Source of the DNA: Fischerella sp. PCC 9605
GTDB taxonomy: Bacteria > Cyanobacteriota > Cyanobacteriia > Cyanobacteriales > Nostocaceae
Direction: 5' to 3'
DNA length: 64,000 nucleotides
Assembly (NCBI RefSeq): GCF_000517105.1
Contig: NZ_ALVT01000034.1
Span: 125,101-189,100, forward strand
Shown here: one piece after another, positions 8,574 through 17,440 of the stretch
Layout of the letters: every line of letters starts with the position of its first letter
Position numbering within the stretch: position 1 is the first letter of the stretch
The notes under the pieces: generated by a model
Databases searched by the model: none
The model's input: only the letters and a program-made list of their open reading frames with translations
Told to the model about the DNA's origin: nothing
Made by a program: the position numbers and the translations under genes

Positions 8574-9536
8574 CTAAGCGTTAACAATTGGTTGAAAGTT
8601 GTCACAAATGCGCCAAGGCAAATGATCTCGAAGCATTGCATTTAAAATAACTAACATTTTATGAACACAAGCAGTTAGAGCAAGTTTTTTAGATTTACCA
8701 CGCTCGACAAGGCGCTCATAAAAGGCTTTGATAACAGGATTGTGACGTATTGCGACAACAGCACCCATATAGAGAGTGGCACGAACATGGGCACGACCAC
8801 CATTAATCATCCGTTTACCTTTATGTTGACCGCTATCATGATTGATAGGTGCAACTGCTACTAAGCGAGAGATTTGTTTGGCAGTTAGCTTTCCTAGTTC
8901 TGGTAAATCCGAAACAATAGTTGTGGAAATAACTTGACCAATTCCAGGAGTAGTTTTGAGTAAATTAACTTTATCAATCCATTGTTGGTTATTTTGAGCC
9001 AATTCCTCAATTTCTTGATTAAGTTGTTTCAGACGTTGAGCAAGGTAATCAATATGCGCCTCAATATCTGTCAAAGCTTTACCACGAGCGCGAGTACGGC
9101 GATTTTTCTCAGCAGTTTGCATTTCAACTAATTGTCGTCTGCGACTAATTAATTCAGATAATTGACGCGCTCCTTCGGATTCAATTGCTAAAACCTGAGG
9201 TTTCATTGCTTCCCCAAAGTGTGCCAAAATTTGTGCATCAATTGCGTCGGTTTTTGCGAACCGACCTGTGGCTTTAGCAAAATCTCGCCCTTGCCGTGGA
9301 TTAATTAATGCAACTGGTAAAAGTGCTGCCTGTAATTGAATTACTAGCTCTGTTTCTAATCCTCCTGTTGCTTCCAGTACAATCAGATTTAAATCGTAGG
9401 ATTTAAGTTGCTCTACTAGATGAGATATTTCTACTTCTGTATTTGCCAGTTGGAATGCTTTACCCATTGGACGGATATAAACATCTAGAGTGGCTTTACT
9501 GACATCAATGCCTACCCATTGATTCATATTTTCCAT
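8574..9536 (-). CDS. IS110-family transposase (DEDD type)
   Basis: About 320 residues, the usual size for this family. The N-terminal RuvC-like DEDD domain starts WVGIDVSKATLDVY, followed by IVLEATGGLE and KTDAIDAQILAHFGE. The C-terminal Transposase_20 part has TTPGIGQVISTTI and DSGQHKGKRMINGGR with the conserved serine, then a helical end (ALTACVHKMLVILNAMLRD). The ORF is complete and no key residue is missing, so the element may be active. The start is set at ATG 9536 (MENMNQW) with AAGAG upstream; the frame is open to 9596. This family uses a structured bridge RNA encoded in a non-coding end to choose donor and target sites. No related copy is in the window. Confidence 0.92.
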   Translation of the reverse strand: MENMNQWVGIDVSKATLDVYIRPMGKAFQLANTEVEISHLVEQLKSYDLNLIVLEATGGLETELVIQLQAALLPVALINPRQGRDFAKATGRFAKTDAIDAQILAHFGEAMKPQVLAIESEGARQLSELISRRRQLVEMQTAEKNRRTRARGKALTDIEAHIDYLAQRLKQLNQEIEELAQNNQQWIDKVNLLKTTPGIGQVISTTIVSDLPELGKLTAKQISRLVAVAPINHDSGQHKGKRMINGGRAHVRATLYMGAVVAIRHNPVIKAFYERLVERGKSKKLALTACVHKMLVILNAMLRDHLPWRICDNFQPIVNA

Positions 9537-9640
9537 TTTTTTACTCTTAACTATTTTGTCAAGAAGTGTTGAATTCATCCCCCTGATTTCACTCATCCTT
9601 GCCCGATACGGACTGTATACTTTAAATATCAGTAATTAAA
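8574..9640 (-). mobile_element. IS110-family insertion element, ends not resolved
   Basis: The element contains the transposase gene plus flanking non-coding DNA. IS110 elements lack clear terminal inverted repeats, so the ends cannot be fixed by eye; the limits given cover the gene and about 100 bp upstream of its start, where a bridge RNA of the IS110 subgroup would be expected. Confidence 0.5.
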
Positions 9641-10165
9641 GTTTTGCCCAAGCGCGACTGTTCGAGTTCTGTCATGGAGATTGTTGTAGTGACCCATGCT
9701 ACAAAGCGGTCTTTAATGACCTAGGGTGCGACGGTTTACTACTTCTTCTAAGATACAAGGGTGCGTTATGCCTCTGGCTAACGCACCAAAGCCTTTGGAT
9801 GGTGCGTTAGCCAGAGGCATAACGCAACGGCAATAAAGGGGGAGGAAAATCCACACCCCTTTTTGCCTCCCCTACGTATATTTCAAAAATCAAATATGAG
9901 TCCTATACTTTCCCCTTCGGTTTGTGCTGCAAAAGACGCAAAAATTTTGCCTGATTTATACCAATCTGAATAGAATAGCGATCGCCCACCCACACTTCTA
10001 TGACAATTACTGGGCGAAGAGTTAAACCCTCATAGAGAACGGATAAGACAGCCAAAGGCAAAGACCTCTTAGAAACTACAATTAGATTTAAAGTATAGGG
10101 AAGGGGTGAGATTGAAAAGTTATTAGTTTCACTCTCATACCGCCCGTCCTAATTATTTTCCTGGT
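9641..10165. other. Intergenic region with palindromes
   Basis: No gene recognised. It contains an AGCGGTCTTTAATGACC stretch (about 9704-9721) resembling the inner part of the hairpin repeat near 8240, and the perfect 27-bp palindrome listed separately. The rest (9830-10165) shows only HIP1 sites and short AT-rich text. Confidence 0.35.
9762..9826. repeat. Perfect 27-bp inverted repeat, 11-base loop
   Basis: Left arm 9762-9788 and right arm 9800-9826 are exact reverse complements (TGCGTTATGCCTCTGG... against ...CCAGAGGCATAACGCA). It is the longest perfect hairpin noticed in the window and belongs to the GGTGCGTTA palindrome family. Confidence 0.85.
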
Positions 10166-10789
10166 CTAATTGCCATAGAATGAGCCTCCTGGGCCGGTTC
10201 CGTATAGGGGGCCAATTGGTGCAACAGGTGCAGGAGCAGGCTGAGGTGCTGATGGTCTGTTATAGCGATCTTCTACAATCCATCTGTCTTGGTTAACATT
10301 GGAGCTTGGTGACGCACCTGAGTTACTGTATTCCATTGCTGCCCCTAATACCCCAAGCATTAGTAACATCTGTCTGGCTTGTTGTTCCTGTTTAGCCCGT
10401 CTGTGAGCAATATATTCCTTTTGTTGTTCTGGAGTAAGACTTTCAAAGTACCTTCGTTCTTGTTCACGTCTAGCTGCTGCTGCGGCCGCACGTTCTTGTT
10501 TTCGTTTTTGATACATATTTATACGTTGCTGTCTTTGCCTGGCAAAATTTTCTTGTCGTTGGAGACGTTTTTGCCTTGCTCTTTCTCTATTGCCTATCTG
10601 TGTTACGCGGTCTATTGTATTGATTACTTGGGTGACAGAGCCGAAGGAGTTAGCCACCTCAATTGTTTTTGTTGTACTGGGTAAAGATTGATCTGCCGAG
10701 GAACTGACCAACTGATTGGCGGCTAAACATGGAGAAACGCTAGAGAGTGAAAATAAAGCCAGACTTGATAACCCAACAATGAATTTCAT
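10166..10789 (-). CDS. Secreted coiled-coil protein of unknown function
   Basis: About 207 residues from ATG 10789. A signal peptide (FIVGLSSLALFSLSSVSPCLA) is followed by a very basic coiled-coil stretch rich in R, Q and A (RQQRINMYQKRKQERAAAAA), an LTPEQQKEYI motif, a short hydrophobic patch (MLLMLGVLGAAM), and a proline- and glycine-rich tail. I do not recognise a family. The predicted location is periplasmic or cell surface. Upstream codons to 10882 lack signal-peptide character, and MKFIVG gives a normal export signal. It stands alone, with more than 300 bp on both sides. Confidence 0.65.
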   Translation of the reverse strand: MKFIVGLSSLALFSLSSVSPCLAANQLVSSSADQSLPSTTKTIEVANSFGSVTQVINTIDRVTQIGNRERARQKRLQRQENFARQRQQRINMYQKRKQERAAAAAARREQERRYFESLTPEQQKEYIAHRRAKQEQQARQMLLMLGVLGAAMEYSNSGASPSSNVNQDRWIVEDRYNRPSAPQPAPAPVAPIGPLYGTGPGGSFYGN

Positions 10790-11257
10790 AGGACTATATC
10801 CTGATGGTAGTAGTTTTTCGTAACTAGGATAATCGATGGTTGTAAATATAATTGCATAATGTACACTGATAGCGCCAGACATTCTGACTTATCTCTGCAA
10901 TTTAATTTCCTATCCCTCACAATCTATATACGTTCAAGAGTTACCCCGTGCTGCAAACACTCAAGAAATTTTTTTAAGACTCATACCAAACCAACTAGGA
11001 TAGCGATCGCACCCAGTAGGGAGTGACTGACGATAATACTATGTAAATTCAGTTAAAATACTTAAATATAGTCTCAATGATAATGATAATAAAATACATG
11101 ATCTTTATTTAGATAATATTTTTACCAACTCAGCACTACTAAGTTGATTTTTCGCTATCAAAACTCAAAAAAATCAGGGTAATCTCAGATAATCTAAGAA
11201 CTACCCTGATATTTTACTAGGAGTCGTCAATTATTTTTACTGTTGACTCCTTACTAA
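10790..11257. other. Intergenic region with ftsH terminator
   Basis: Contains promoter space for the secreted protein gene and the 3' end signals of ftsH. The part 10890-11160 is AT-rich with one HIP1 site and no gene seen. Confidence 0.4.
11167..11210 (-). terminator. Rho-independent terminator of ftsH
   Basis: On the minus strand ATCAGGGTA pairs exactly with TACCCTGAT, with an inner TCTTAGA/TCTGAGA stem, and is followed by a run of six or seven T. It lies about 50 bases after the ftsH stop codon. Confidence 0.85.
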
Positions 11258-13099
11258 TTATGCAAACGCCGCAGTCTTCACATCGTTGTTTGCTAACAGT
11301 TCTTGCAATTCCTCAGCATCCACGGTTTCTTTCTCAACCAGCATATCCGCCAGTTGATCGAGAACGTGACGGTTATCTGTCAAAACTGTTTTAGCACGCG
11401 CATAAGCTGCATCCACTAATTTGCGGACTTCTTCGTCAATAGCGGCGGCGGTTTCTTCGGAGAAATCACGTTCTGACATGATATCCCGACCGAGGAACAT
11501 ATTGCCTTGCTGACGACCAAGGGCAACAGGGCCGAGTTTGTCACTCATCCCAAACCGTGTTACCATTTGTCGGGCAACACGTGCTACTTGTTGCAAGTCG
11601 TTGGAAGCACCGGTAGTTACTTCTTCTTCACCAAAGATTAATTCTTCAGCAATGCGACCACCTAATGCCACTGCCATCTGATTTTCTAGATAAGAGCGGC
11701 TGTACAAACCACTATCCATACGGTCTTCGCTGGGGGTAAACCAAGTTAAACCACCGGCACGACCGCGCGGAATAATGCTAATTTTTTGCACTGGGTCATA
11801 GTCTGGCATCAGCGCCCCAACTAAAGCGTGACCGGCTTCGTGATATGCCACGAGTTGCTTGCGCCTTTCGCTCATTACCCGGTCTTTCTTCTCTGGCCCT
11901 GCTAAAACGCGATCGATCGCGTCGTTAATTTCATCCATCGAAATTTCGGTCAAGTTCCGGCGTGCTGCCAGAATGGCGGCTTCGTTCAGCAGGTTGGATA
12001 GATCCGCACCAGTAAACCCAGGAGTACGACGAGCAATTCTCTCCAAGTCCACATCCTTGCCTAAAGTTTTGCCACGGGCATGAACTTTGAGAATTTCCAC
12101 CCGTCCAGAGTAGTCGGGACGATCTACAACAACCTGACGGTCGAAGCGGCCAGGACGCAACAAAGCTGCATCCAAAACATCGGGACGGTTGGTAGCGGCA
12201 ATGATAATGATGCCGGTGTTACCTTCAAAGCCGTCCATTTCTGTGAGTAACTGGTTGAGGGTTTGTTCCCGCTCATCGTTACCACCGCCTAAGCCTGCAC
12301 CACGCTGACGGCCGACAGCGTCAATTTCATCGATAAAGACGATACAAGGAGCATTAGCTTTGGCTTGCTCGAATAAGTCACGGACGCGGGATGCACCCAC
12401 ACCCACAAACATTTCTACGAACTCAGAACCAGAGATGGAGAAGAAGGGGACACCCGCTTCGCCTGCTACAGCACGAGCTAGCAAGGTTTTACCAGTTCCT
12501 GGAGGGCCTACTAACAGTACGCCTTTGGGAATTTTGGCTCCAACGGCAGTAAAGCGATCGGCGTTTTTCAAAAAGTCTACGACTTCGTTTAGTTCTAGCT
12601 TGGCTTGATCGATGCCAGCGACATCACCAAAGGTGACTTGGGTTTGTGGTTCCATTTGCACTCTGGCTCTGGATTTGCCAAAGTTCATGGCTTGGCTACC
12701 CGGGCCATTTTGGGCACGGCGCAGCAAGAAGAATAAGCCAACCAGAAGCAATACAGGGAAAAATAGGCTGCTAAGTGCCTTAAACCAGAATCCTTCGTCG
12801 GTTTGAGGCAAAACTATAATATCTACGCCTTTAGCGTTGAGCGTGTTGATCAGGTCTGGATCGTTAACTAAAGTCACCAATTTCTTGTCGCCACTTGTAG
12901 GCGTGACAATAGCTGTAGACCGATCCGCACTAATACTGACCTTATCTACCCTGCCATTTTGAACTTCTTGAATAAATTGACTGTATCGCCATGTCTCTCT
13001 GCTTTGGGGTTGCTTGTCAAAAAATGCTGTCCCAAGAGCGATGACAACAATAAAAAGCAGCGCGTACAGCCCCGCATTTCTCCATCGTTTATTATTCAC
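11258..13099 (-). CDS. ftsH: ATP-dependent zinc metalloprotease FtsH
   Basis: A 613-residue membrane protease that unfolds and degrades membrane proteins; in cyanobacteria FtsH complexes turn over damaged photosystem II D1. Membrane segments at about residues 9-26 and 108-126 enclose a short periplasmic domain. The AAA+ domain has GPPGTGKT at 198-205, [11 protein letters not shown] (Walker B) and the second-region-of-homology arginines (RPGRFDR). The protease zinc motif HEAGH is at 420-424. The N-terminus ([17 protein letters not shown]) resembles the FtsH3 type (Synechocystis slr1604); the exact paralogue is inferred. The start ATG 13099 is clear and there is a terminator behind the gene. 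Length is normal and all active-site residues are present. Confidence 0.97.
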   Translation of the reverse strand: MNNKRWRNAGLYALLFIVVIALGTAFFDKQPQSRETWRYSQFIQEVQNGRVDKVSISADRSTAIVTPTSGDKKLVTLVNDPDLINTLNAKGVDIIVLPQTDEGFWFKALSSLFFPVLLLVGLFFLLRRAQNGPGSQAMNFGKSRARVQMEPQTQVTFGDVAGIDQAKLELNEVVDFLKNADRFTAVGAKIPKGVLLVGPPGTGKTLLARAVAGEAGVPFFSISGSEFVEMFVGVGASRVRDLFEQAKANAPCIVFIDEIDAVGRQRGAGLGGGNDEREQTLNQLLTEMDGFEGNTGIIIIAATNRPDVLDAALLRPGRFDRQVVVDRPDYSGRVEILKVHARGKTLGKDVDLERIARRTPGFTGADLSNLLNEAAILAARRNLTEISMDEINDAIDRVLAGPEKKDRVMSERRKQLVAYHEAGHALVGALMPDYDPVQKISIIPRGRAGGLTWFTPSEDRMDSGLYSRSYLENQMAVALGGRIAEELIFGEEEVTTGASNDLQQVARVARQMVTRFGMSDKLGPVALGRQQGNMFLGRDIMSERDFSEETAAAIDEEVRKLVDAAYARAKTVLTDNRHVLDQLADMLVEKETVDAEELQELLANNDVKTAAFA

Positions 13100-13182
13100 C
13101 GAGGTTAATCCTCCTAAATTTGTTGTGCGAGGGCATTTTAAGAATTATGTTAACTTATCTTAAGGTATACCAAATTCTGCAC

Positions 13183-14028
13183 CTATAATGCTAGTCGAAA
13201 TCCCCGTAGTTGTTGAAAACAAGGATGCTTGGGATTATATTCTAGCGATCCTGTGGGCTGGATGACGGTGTGGATGGGAACAATTTCGACAACACTGTTA
13301 CAGTAGGCGATCGCATCAAACTCCTTAACTAGTTCCGGTGTCCAAGGTTCCTCTTTCACCTGTTGTTGATTTTGCAGCCAGTCGATCAGCTGCGATCGCA
13401 TCACTCCTGGCAAAATTCCTGCACTCACAGGAGGTGTCCACCAACAGCCATCCCGCCATCCCCAAAGATTGCCCGTACTTGTTTCTAACCAATTCCCCAA
13501 AGCATCCACTAATATCGCTTCTTGAGCATCTAACTTTTGGGCTCTATTCCTTGCCAGCCAAGCACTCAGATAATTTCCAGTTTTGTGAGTGGGTAAACTG
13601 CGAGAATATGCTAGTGATGAGAGGCTAGATGTTATACCATTATTCTGTTTATCCATCAAGTCTTTTGGTAAGAATCTGCCAACTATCCATTCCCGTCCAT
13701 CGGGAAATACGGTAATTCTAAGGACGGGAAAGTGTGCCATGATTAATTCCGCACCTTGACGTAATCGTACTTCATCTGGTAATAACCAGCCAAAAGTTTT
13801 TAAGCTAAATTTAAGGCGATCGCAATGTGCCTGCCAATTCGTTAATCTATGGTCTAATGAATTGCCATAAACCCGTAGTGTAGTAAAAACCGTCGCTCCG
13901 TACAGTAAAGCTGGGTCATCAATGGTTAATTCTATGGTTTGAGACTGAATTAATTTACCGTTGTACCAATAAATAGTCGTAACCTCGCTGGGAATGAGGG
14001 GGGGGGAGAGGTTTTGGGAATTGGGCAT
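13183..14028 (-). CDS. Class IV aminotransferase (PabC-like, aminodeoxychorismate lyase type)
   Basis: PLP-dependent fold-type IV enzyme. Conserved parts: YWYNGKLIQSQTIELTIDDP near the start, LLYGATVFTTLRVY, the arginine-rich LKFSLKTFGW segment, KTGNYLSAWLARNRA with the expected PLP lysine, and GNLWGWRDGCWWTPP...ILPGVMR. It probably makes p-aminobenzoate for folate, although a branched-chain or D-amino acid aminotransferase cannot be ruled out. The start is uncertain: the frame is open to 14121, but that extension is translated repeat DNA (WWLFVVCWWLV) and the ATG at 14028 also lies in a repeat. The family normally begins close to YWYNG. An ATT codon at 13974 has GAGG eight bases upstream and would start exactly there. 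Confidence 0.8.
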   Translation of the reverse strand: MPNSQNLSPPLIPSEVTTIYWYNGKLIQSQTIELTIDDPALLYGATVFTTLRVYGNSLDHRLTNWQAHCDRLKFSLKTFGWLLPDEVRLRQGAELIMAHFPVLRITVFPDGREWIVGRFLPKDLMDKQNNGITSSLSSLAYSRSLPTHKTGNYLSAWLARNRAQKLDAQEAILVDALGNWLETSTGNLWGWRDGCWWTPPVSAGILPGVMRSQLIDWLQNQQQVKEEPWTPELVKEFDAIAYCNSVVEIVPIHTVIQPTGSLEYNPKHPCFQQLRGFRLAL

Positions 14029-14067
14029 TGGGAATTGGGATTTAACGATTATCTTTACCCCATGCCC

Positions 14068-14121
14068 CTTGCCCACCAACCACCAACAAACAACAAACAA
14101 CCACCAACAACCAACAACCAA
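14068..14121. repeat. Heptamer-type CCAACAA/CAACCAC repeat
   Basis: Short tandem low-complexity DNA made of CCAACAA-like units between the aminotransferase and the preceding gene. It belongs to the same STRR type as the arrays near 34281 and 36984. It abuts the 3' end of the TPR-like gene and reads through the possible N-terminal extension of the aminotransferase. Confidence 0.7.
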
Positions 14122-14910
14122 CTAATCCTTTTCAGGTAATTTAATTTTAGTAGAGCCATCTGGATTTTTGATGACCTTTCCTCCTAAAGCTTCTATGGCG
14201 CTAATTGCTCTTTGTCGAGTTTTATCATCCAATTTATTATTTAATACCATTGTCCAAGTAGCAATTTGGGCGTATCTACTGTTAGGATTGCGATTTAAAA
14301 ATTCAACAGTCTTCTGAGAAAATCCTGCTAATTGTTTGCTTTCTTCATCTGAATGATTACTAGCCCAGTTTGCTGCTTTTTGAAATGATTGCTTGGCATT
14401 TTGAGCATCTCCTAAAAATAATAATTCATCAATGCCTTTATAACGCCATACATAATAAGACCGATGGGGAACCCAAGGAGATAGTGAATTTAAACCTTTT
14501 TTCATCAATGCTATTGACCGTTCTGGCATAGCGGCATACATAGAAGTGCTGGTAGAAAGCCCTATGTAAGCCTGTAAAAATCGCGGATCGCGTTCTAAAA
14601 TGACTTCAAAATATTCTGGGCTGAGACTGTAACCTGTTCTATCACGAACTTCATCATCGCCAAAGTATTGCAAAAAACTGAGATAGCTCCAATTTGCTAT
14701 TAAATTATCATAACCAAAAGTCGGCATTTGCTTAAGCAAATTGAGGCGGAGTTTTTCTGTGTTTATTTCTCTTTCTAAAGTTTCTAAAGAAGCAGTTTGT
14801 TTACTAGAAATTAGTTGTTGCATACGGGGCAATTGCAACAAGCTAACTCCTAAAATACATAGACAGGCTGTAATAAATGCACCAATAGCTTGAGGGGAGA
14901 GAAACAACAT
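14122..14910 (-). CDS. Membrane-anchored TPR-like protein, unknown function
   Basis: A 262-residue protein with an N-terminal membrane anchor or uncleaved signal (AIGAFITACLCILGVSLLQL) and an otherwise helical soluble part. TPR-like pieces can be seen (DPRFLQAYIGLST, DAQNAKQSFQKAANWASN). The segment YDNLIANWSYLSFLQYFGDD and the SPEYFEVILERDP motif look like those of a conserved cyanobacterial family without a known function. It is likely to face the periplasm. The gene precedes the aminotransferase on the same strand, with only repeat DNA between them, so they may be co-transcribed. No enzyme motif is visible. Confidence 0.7.
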   Translation of the reverse strand: MLFLSPQAIGAFITACLCILGVSLLQLPRMQQLISSKQTASLETLEREINTEKLRLNLLKQMPTFGYDNLIANWSYLSFLQYFGDDEVRDRTGYSLSPEYFEVILERDPRFLQAYIGLSTSTSMYAAMPERSIALMKKGLNSLSPWVPHRSYYVWRYKGIDELLFLGDAQNAKQSFQKAANWASNHSDEESKQLAGFSQKTVEFLNRNPNSRYAQIATWTMVLNNKLDDKTRQRAISAIEALGGKVIKNPDGSTKIKLPEKD

Positions 14911-15133
14911 TCTGCTCGACTGATAAATGAAGTGTTGGACTATAAGTACATAGTTCCCGTAAATTTAGCTAAATTAACAGTTTCAATGCAATTAGCGATC
15001 GCGCAAAGTATTAGTTAGTCAACAGTTCCTATTGAAAAGCTTTCGTTCAACTAACTGGCTGTATTGGCTTAGTATATTAGAGATGTAACTTAGAAAACAT
15101 CTATAAAGTCGATAATCGGTAACGGGTAAAACC

Positions 15134-15161
15134 AATTACCAATTACCAATTACCAATTATC
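15134..15161. repeat. AATTACC heptamer array
   Basis: Three exact AATTACC units and one variant (AATTATC) directly before the 3' end of the methyltransferase gene. Part of the heptanucleotide repeat class spread through this window. Confidence 0.8.
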
Positions 15162-15166
15162 AACTC

Positions 15167-15808
15167 TTACAGCAAATTCTTGGGAACATTCTCAGGAACA
15201 ACCCATAAGTAAAGGGTTGTGCCTTGCACCTGTACTGTCTGCTGTGGTTTCCAATCACCCATGTCGAAGGCGTGGGAAACAATACGCGTGCCTGGTTTTA
15301 GTTCTTTCAAAAGTTTAGGTCGGAGTTTTAAGTTGACATCGGGTAGCAGGTAAAGTGTTACTACCGATGCGTCACTAAAATCGGTTTGGAATAAGTTTTG
15401 TTGCTGGAATTTAACGCGATCGCTCACTCCTGCTTTTTGGGCATTTTGCTGACTTTCTTGCACAAGTTCTGGATTAATTTCTACACCAACAGCACGACTA
15501 ACACCGTATTTTTGCACCGCTGTAATGGGAATGCGCCCGTCTCCACTGCCAAGATCGTAAAGCACATCATCCTTTTTGACTTGTGCTAGTTGCAGCATAG
15601 CGTTTACTACTTCTGGTGATGTTGGTACATAAGGTACATCTGCTTCTGGAGCTTGTTGGAATTGAGTTGTGAGCGCTGGTGCTGGGGAGTCGGAAGCAGG
15701 CGCTTGGGCATCTATCTCTGAGTTACGCTGGTTCGTGCATCCAGCTACACCCACGCTCACTGCACTAATCCCGGTCACAAGTAAAATTAGTATTCTTCGT
15801 AATTGCAT
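15167..15808 (-). CDS. SAM-dependent methyltransferase, lipoprotein
   Basis: A 213-residue class I methyltransferase carrying a lipoprotein signal: IRILILLVTG-type hydrophobic start and a VAGC lipobox with Cys near residue 24, so the protein should be membrane-anchored and exported. The SAM site is visible as VLYDLGSGDGRIPI, with the acidic end of strand 2 in AVGVEINPEL and the QQNLFQTDFSDASVV segment. It resembles the small methyltransferases with a VPYVPTSPEVVNAMLQLA entry helix found in many bacteria, some of which modify proteins. A SAM-binding fold outside the cytoplasm is unusual, since SAM is not known to be present there. The substrate is unknown. Confidence 0.8.
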   Translation of the reverse strand: MQLRRILILLVTGISAVSVGVAGCTNQRNSEIDAQAPASDSPAPALTTQFQQAPEADVPYVPTSPEVVNAMLQLAQVKKDDVLYDLGSGDGRIPITAVQKYGVSRAVGVEINPELVQESQQNAQKAGVSDRVKFQQQNLFQTDFSDASVVTLYLLPDVNLKLRPKLLKELKPGTRIVSHAFDMGDWKPQQTVQVQGTTLYLWVVPENVPKNLL

Positions 15809-16335
15809 GATCGGTGCTGTTTGTAAATAATCTGGTGAAAAACTGAAAGAATGTCCCTATCTTTAGCGTCAAAAACAAATGTGACTGGAAAGTGACAAAA
15901 CTCAGCTTTTTATTTCTGAACGACCCAACGGTAGATAATGAGTCAAAGCTTGTTGACCCGAAACGGGGTATGCCCGAAGCAGTGCCAGGACAATAGGATA
16001 AAATCAAGAAAACTCACGCTTGTTGCAGCAAGAAGCTAAAAACTATCAGAGAAAAGTAAAGGATTCCCATAAAAGTGGCATTCTGGTGAAATTGTCATGG
16101 AAACTTCATCTTCTCGGTTGCATCAATTTACGACCAAAATATGCAAAATTGCTACACAAATAAACATCGATCAAGACGCAAGCAGTAATTATACACAGGT
16201 AGCAATTTTAGTCCTTGGTCAATGATCGTTGGTAGAAACTGACTAAAGATTCATAACTGTCTTAACTATAAACAAACAGTGCTATTGAGAAGCACATCGG
16301 CTTAGCATCTTCCAAAAAGTAAAAAGTAATACGAA
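15809..16335. other. Intergenic region between divergent genes
   Basis: About 0.53 kb between the methyltransferase and the L,D-transpeptidase, which diverge. No protein-like ORF, tRNA or clear hairpin was seen; it should hold both promoters. Confidence 0.4.
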
Positions 16336-16875
16336 ATGGGAAACTTGATTCGTAGCAGTTGGATCGCTTGGTTGGTAACTTTATTTGCATCTATGGGGAT
16401 TGTGGCAGGAGCTTATTTTACTTATTCAAATTCAAAGACACCTATTTCCCATTTTTCTTATCGCTTATTCGATAGCAACTCTGTCAATAAATCTGATCTT
16501 GATATCTGGAAGGAATTACGACCTCCTCGGAAAATAGAAATTGATTTAACCAAGCAACGCTTATACGCATGGGAAGGTAACAAACTTGTTTACTCCATGC
16601 AAGTTTCCACGGGTAAACGCTCCACTCCCACAAAAAAGGGTAAATTTTTGATTAGCTCTAAGTTCCGCTCTACCCGAATGCGAGGTCCGGGTTACGATAT
16701 TCCTAATGTTCCCTATACTATGTATTTTTTCGAGGGTTACGCCATTCATGGGGCTTTTTGGCATAACAATTTTGGTACACCAGTTAGCCACGGTTGCGTG
16801 AATTTACGAGTACCAGAAGCTCGCAAGCTTTTCAATTGGGCTGACATCGGCACGTTGGTGGTGGTGCGTAAGTAG
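16336..16875 (+). CDS. L,D-transpeptidase (YkuD domain)
   Basis: A 179-residue envelope enzyme that forms 3-3 peptidoglycan cross-links or attaches proteins to peptidoglycan. It has an N-terminal membrane anchor ([18 protein letters not shown]), a short linker, then the YkuD domain beginning [20 protein letters not shown]. The catalytic signature is complete: His138 (YAIHG) and SHGCVNLR at 151-158 with Cys154. The common [14 protein letters not shown] substrate-loop motif is present. Length and motif order match the short single-domain members of the family. No partner gene is adjacent. Confidence 0.93.
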   Translation: MGNLIRSSWIAWLVTLFASMGIVAGAYFTYSNSKTPISHFSYRLFDSNSVNKSDLDIWKELRPPRKIEIDLTKQRLYAWEGNKLVYSMQVSTGKRSTPTKKGKFLISSKFRSTRMRGPGYDIPNVPYTMYFFEGYAIHGAFWHNNFGTPVSHGCVNLRVPEARKLFNWADIGTLVVVRK

Positions 16876-17440
16876 GGTTTTTTCTCGATTTGAATATAGT
16901 TGTTTAGTCAACAAAAAGACCCTTCTCCAGCATCATTTCTTTTATAGCAATCCTAAATCATTTTTAAGAAGTAAAAAGTAAAAAGTAAAAAGATAATCCC
17001 CATAAATAAATTGAGGGGATTTAATGGGGATTTAATAAGGACGTATTATTTCTCGTGCTACGCATCTCGATTGGGAATGTTTTCCCGATCGTTCCATAAA
17101 TAAATAATTTCTGTTTCCTGTTCCCTACCCTCATGAAGCGATTTACAACTTAAATAGGACTGCTATAAATTGCGATCGCTAAGCGAGTACCGCGAGTACC
17201 AACGCACACACAACAGGATGATTCAAATTAGGAATGACGCCATTTAAACCGGTAGTTGGAGTTCATAAACTTGGTGAATCTGGTTATCATCAGTTGGTAT
17301 AAATGATACTTTTACTCAAGTGTCACTAGTTTTTGCAAGACAACTATTTAAAAGCAATTGTCCCACCTTTTATCCCGACTTTGTCACCTTGCACAGTAGA
17401 TACTAGTTATGCCTGTGGCAACAAATTTGATGAAGGTGCA
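16876..17440. other. Intergenic region before chemotaxis operon
   Basis: Contains the hairpin repeat copy at 16971-17070, HIP1-like text and the promoter region of the operon. The reading frame of the first operon gene is open through TTG 17333, but the region before 17441 does not look like coding sequence. Confidence 0.4.
16971..17070. repeat. Hairpin repeat, copy 1 (left of chemotaxis operon)
   Basis: Begins with AGTAAAA heptamers, then AATCCCCATAAATAAATT(G)AGGGGATTT forming a stem, then a GGACGTATT ... CGTGCTACGCATCTC tail. It matches the block at 25547-25642 in the same orientation and order of parts, with scattered differences. Confidence 0.75.

Noticed and set aside
8312-8641. 109-codon minus-strand ORF
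   Set aside because: It lies over the large inverted repeat and the end of the IS110 gene; its translation has no protein-like pattern.
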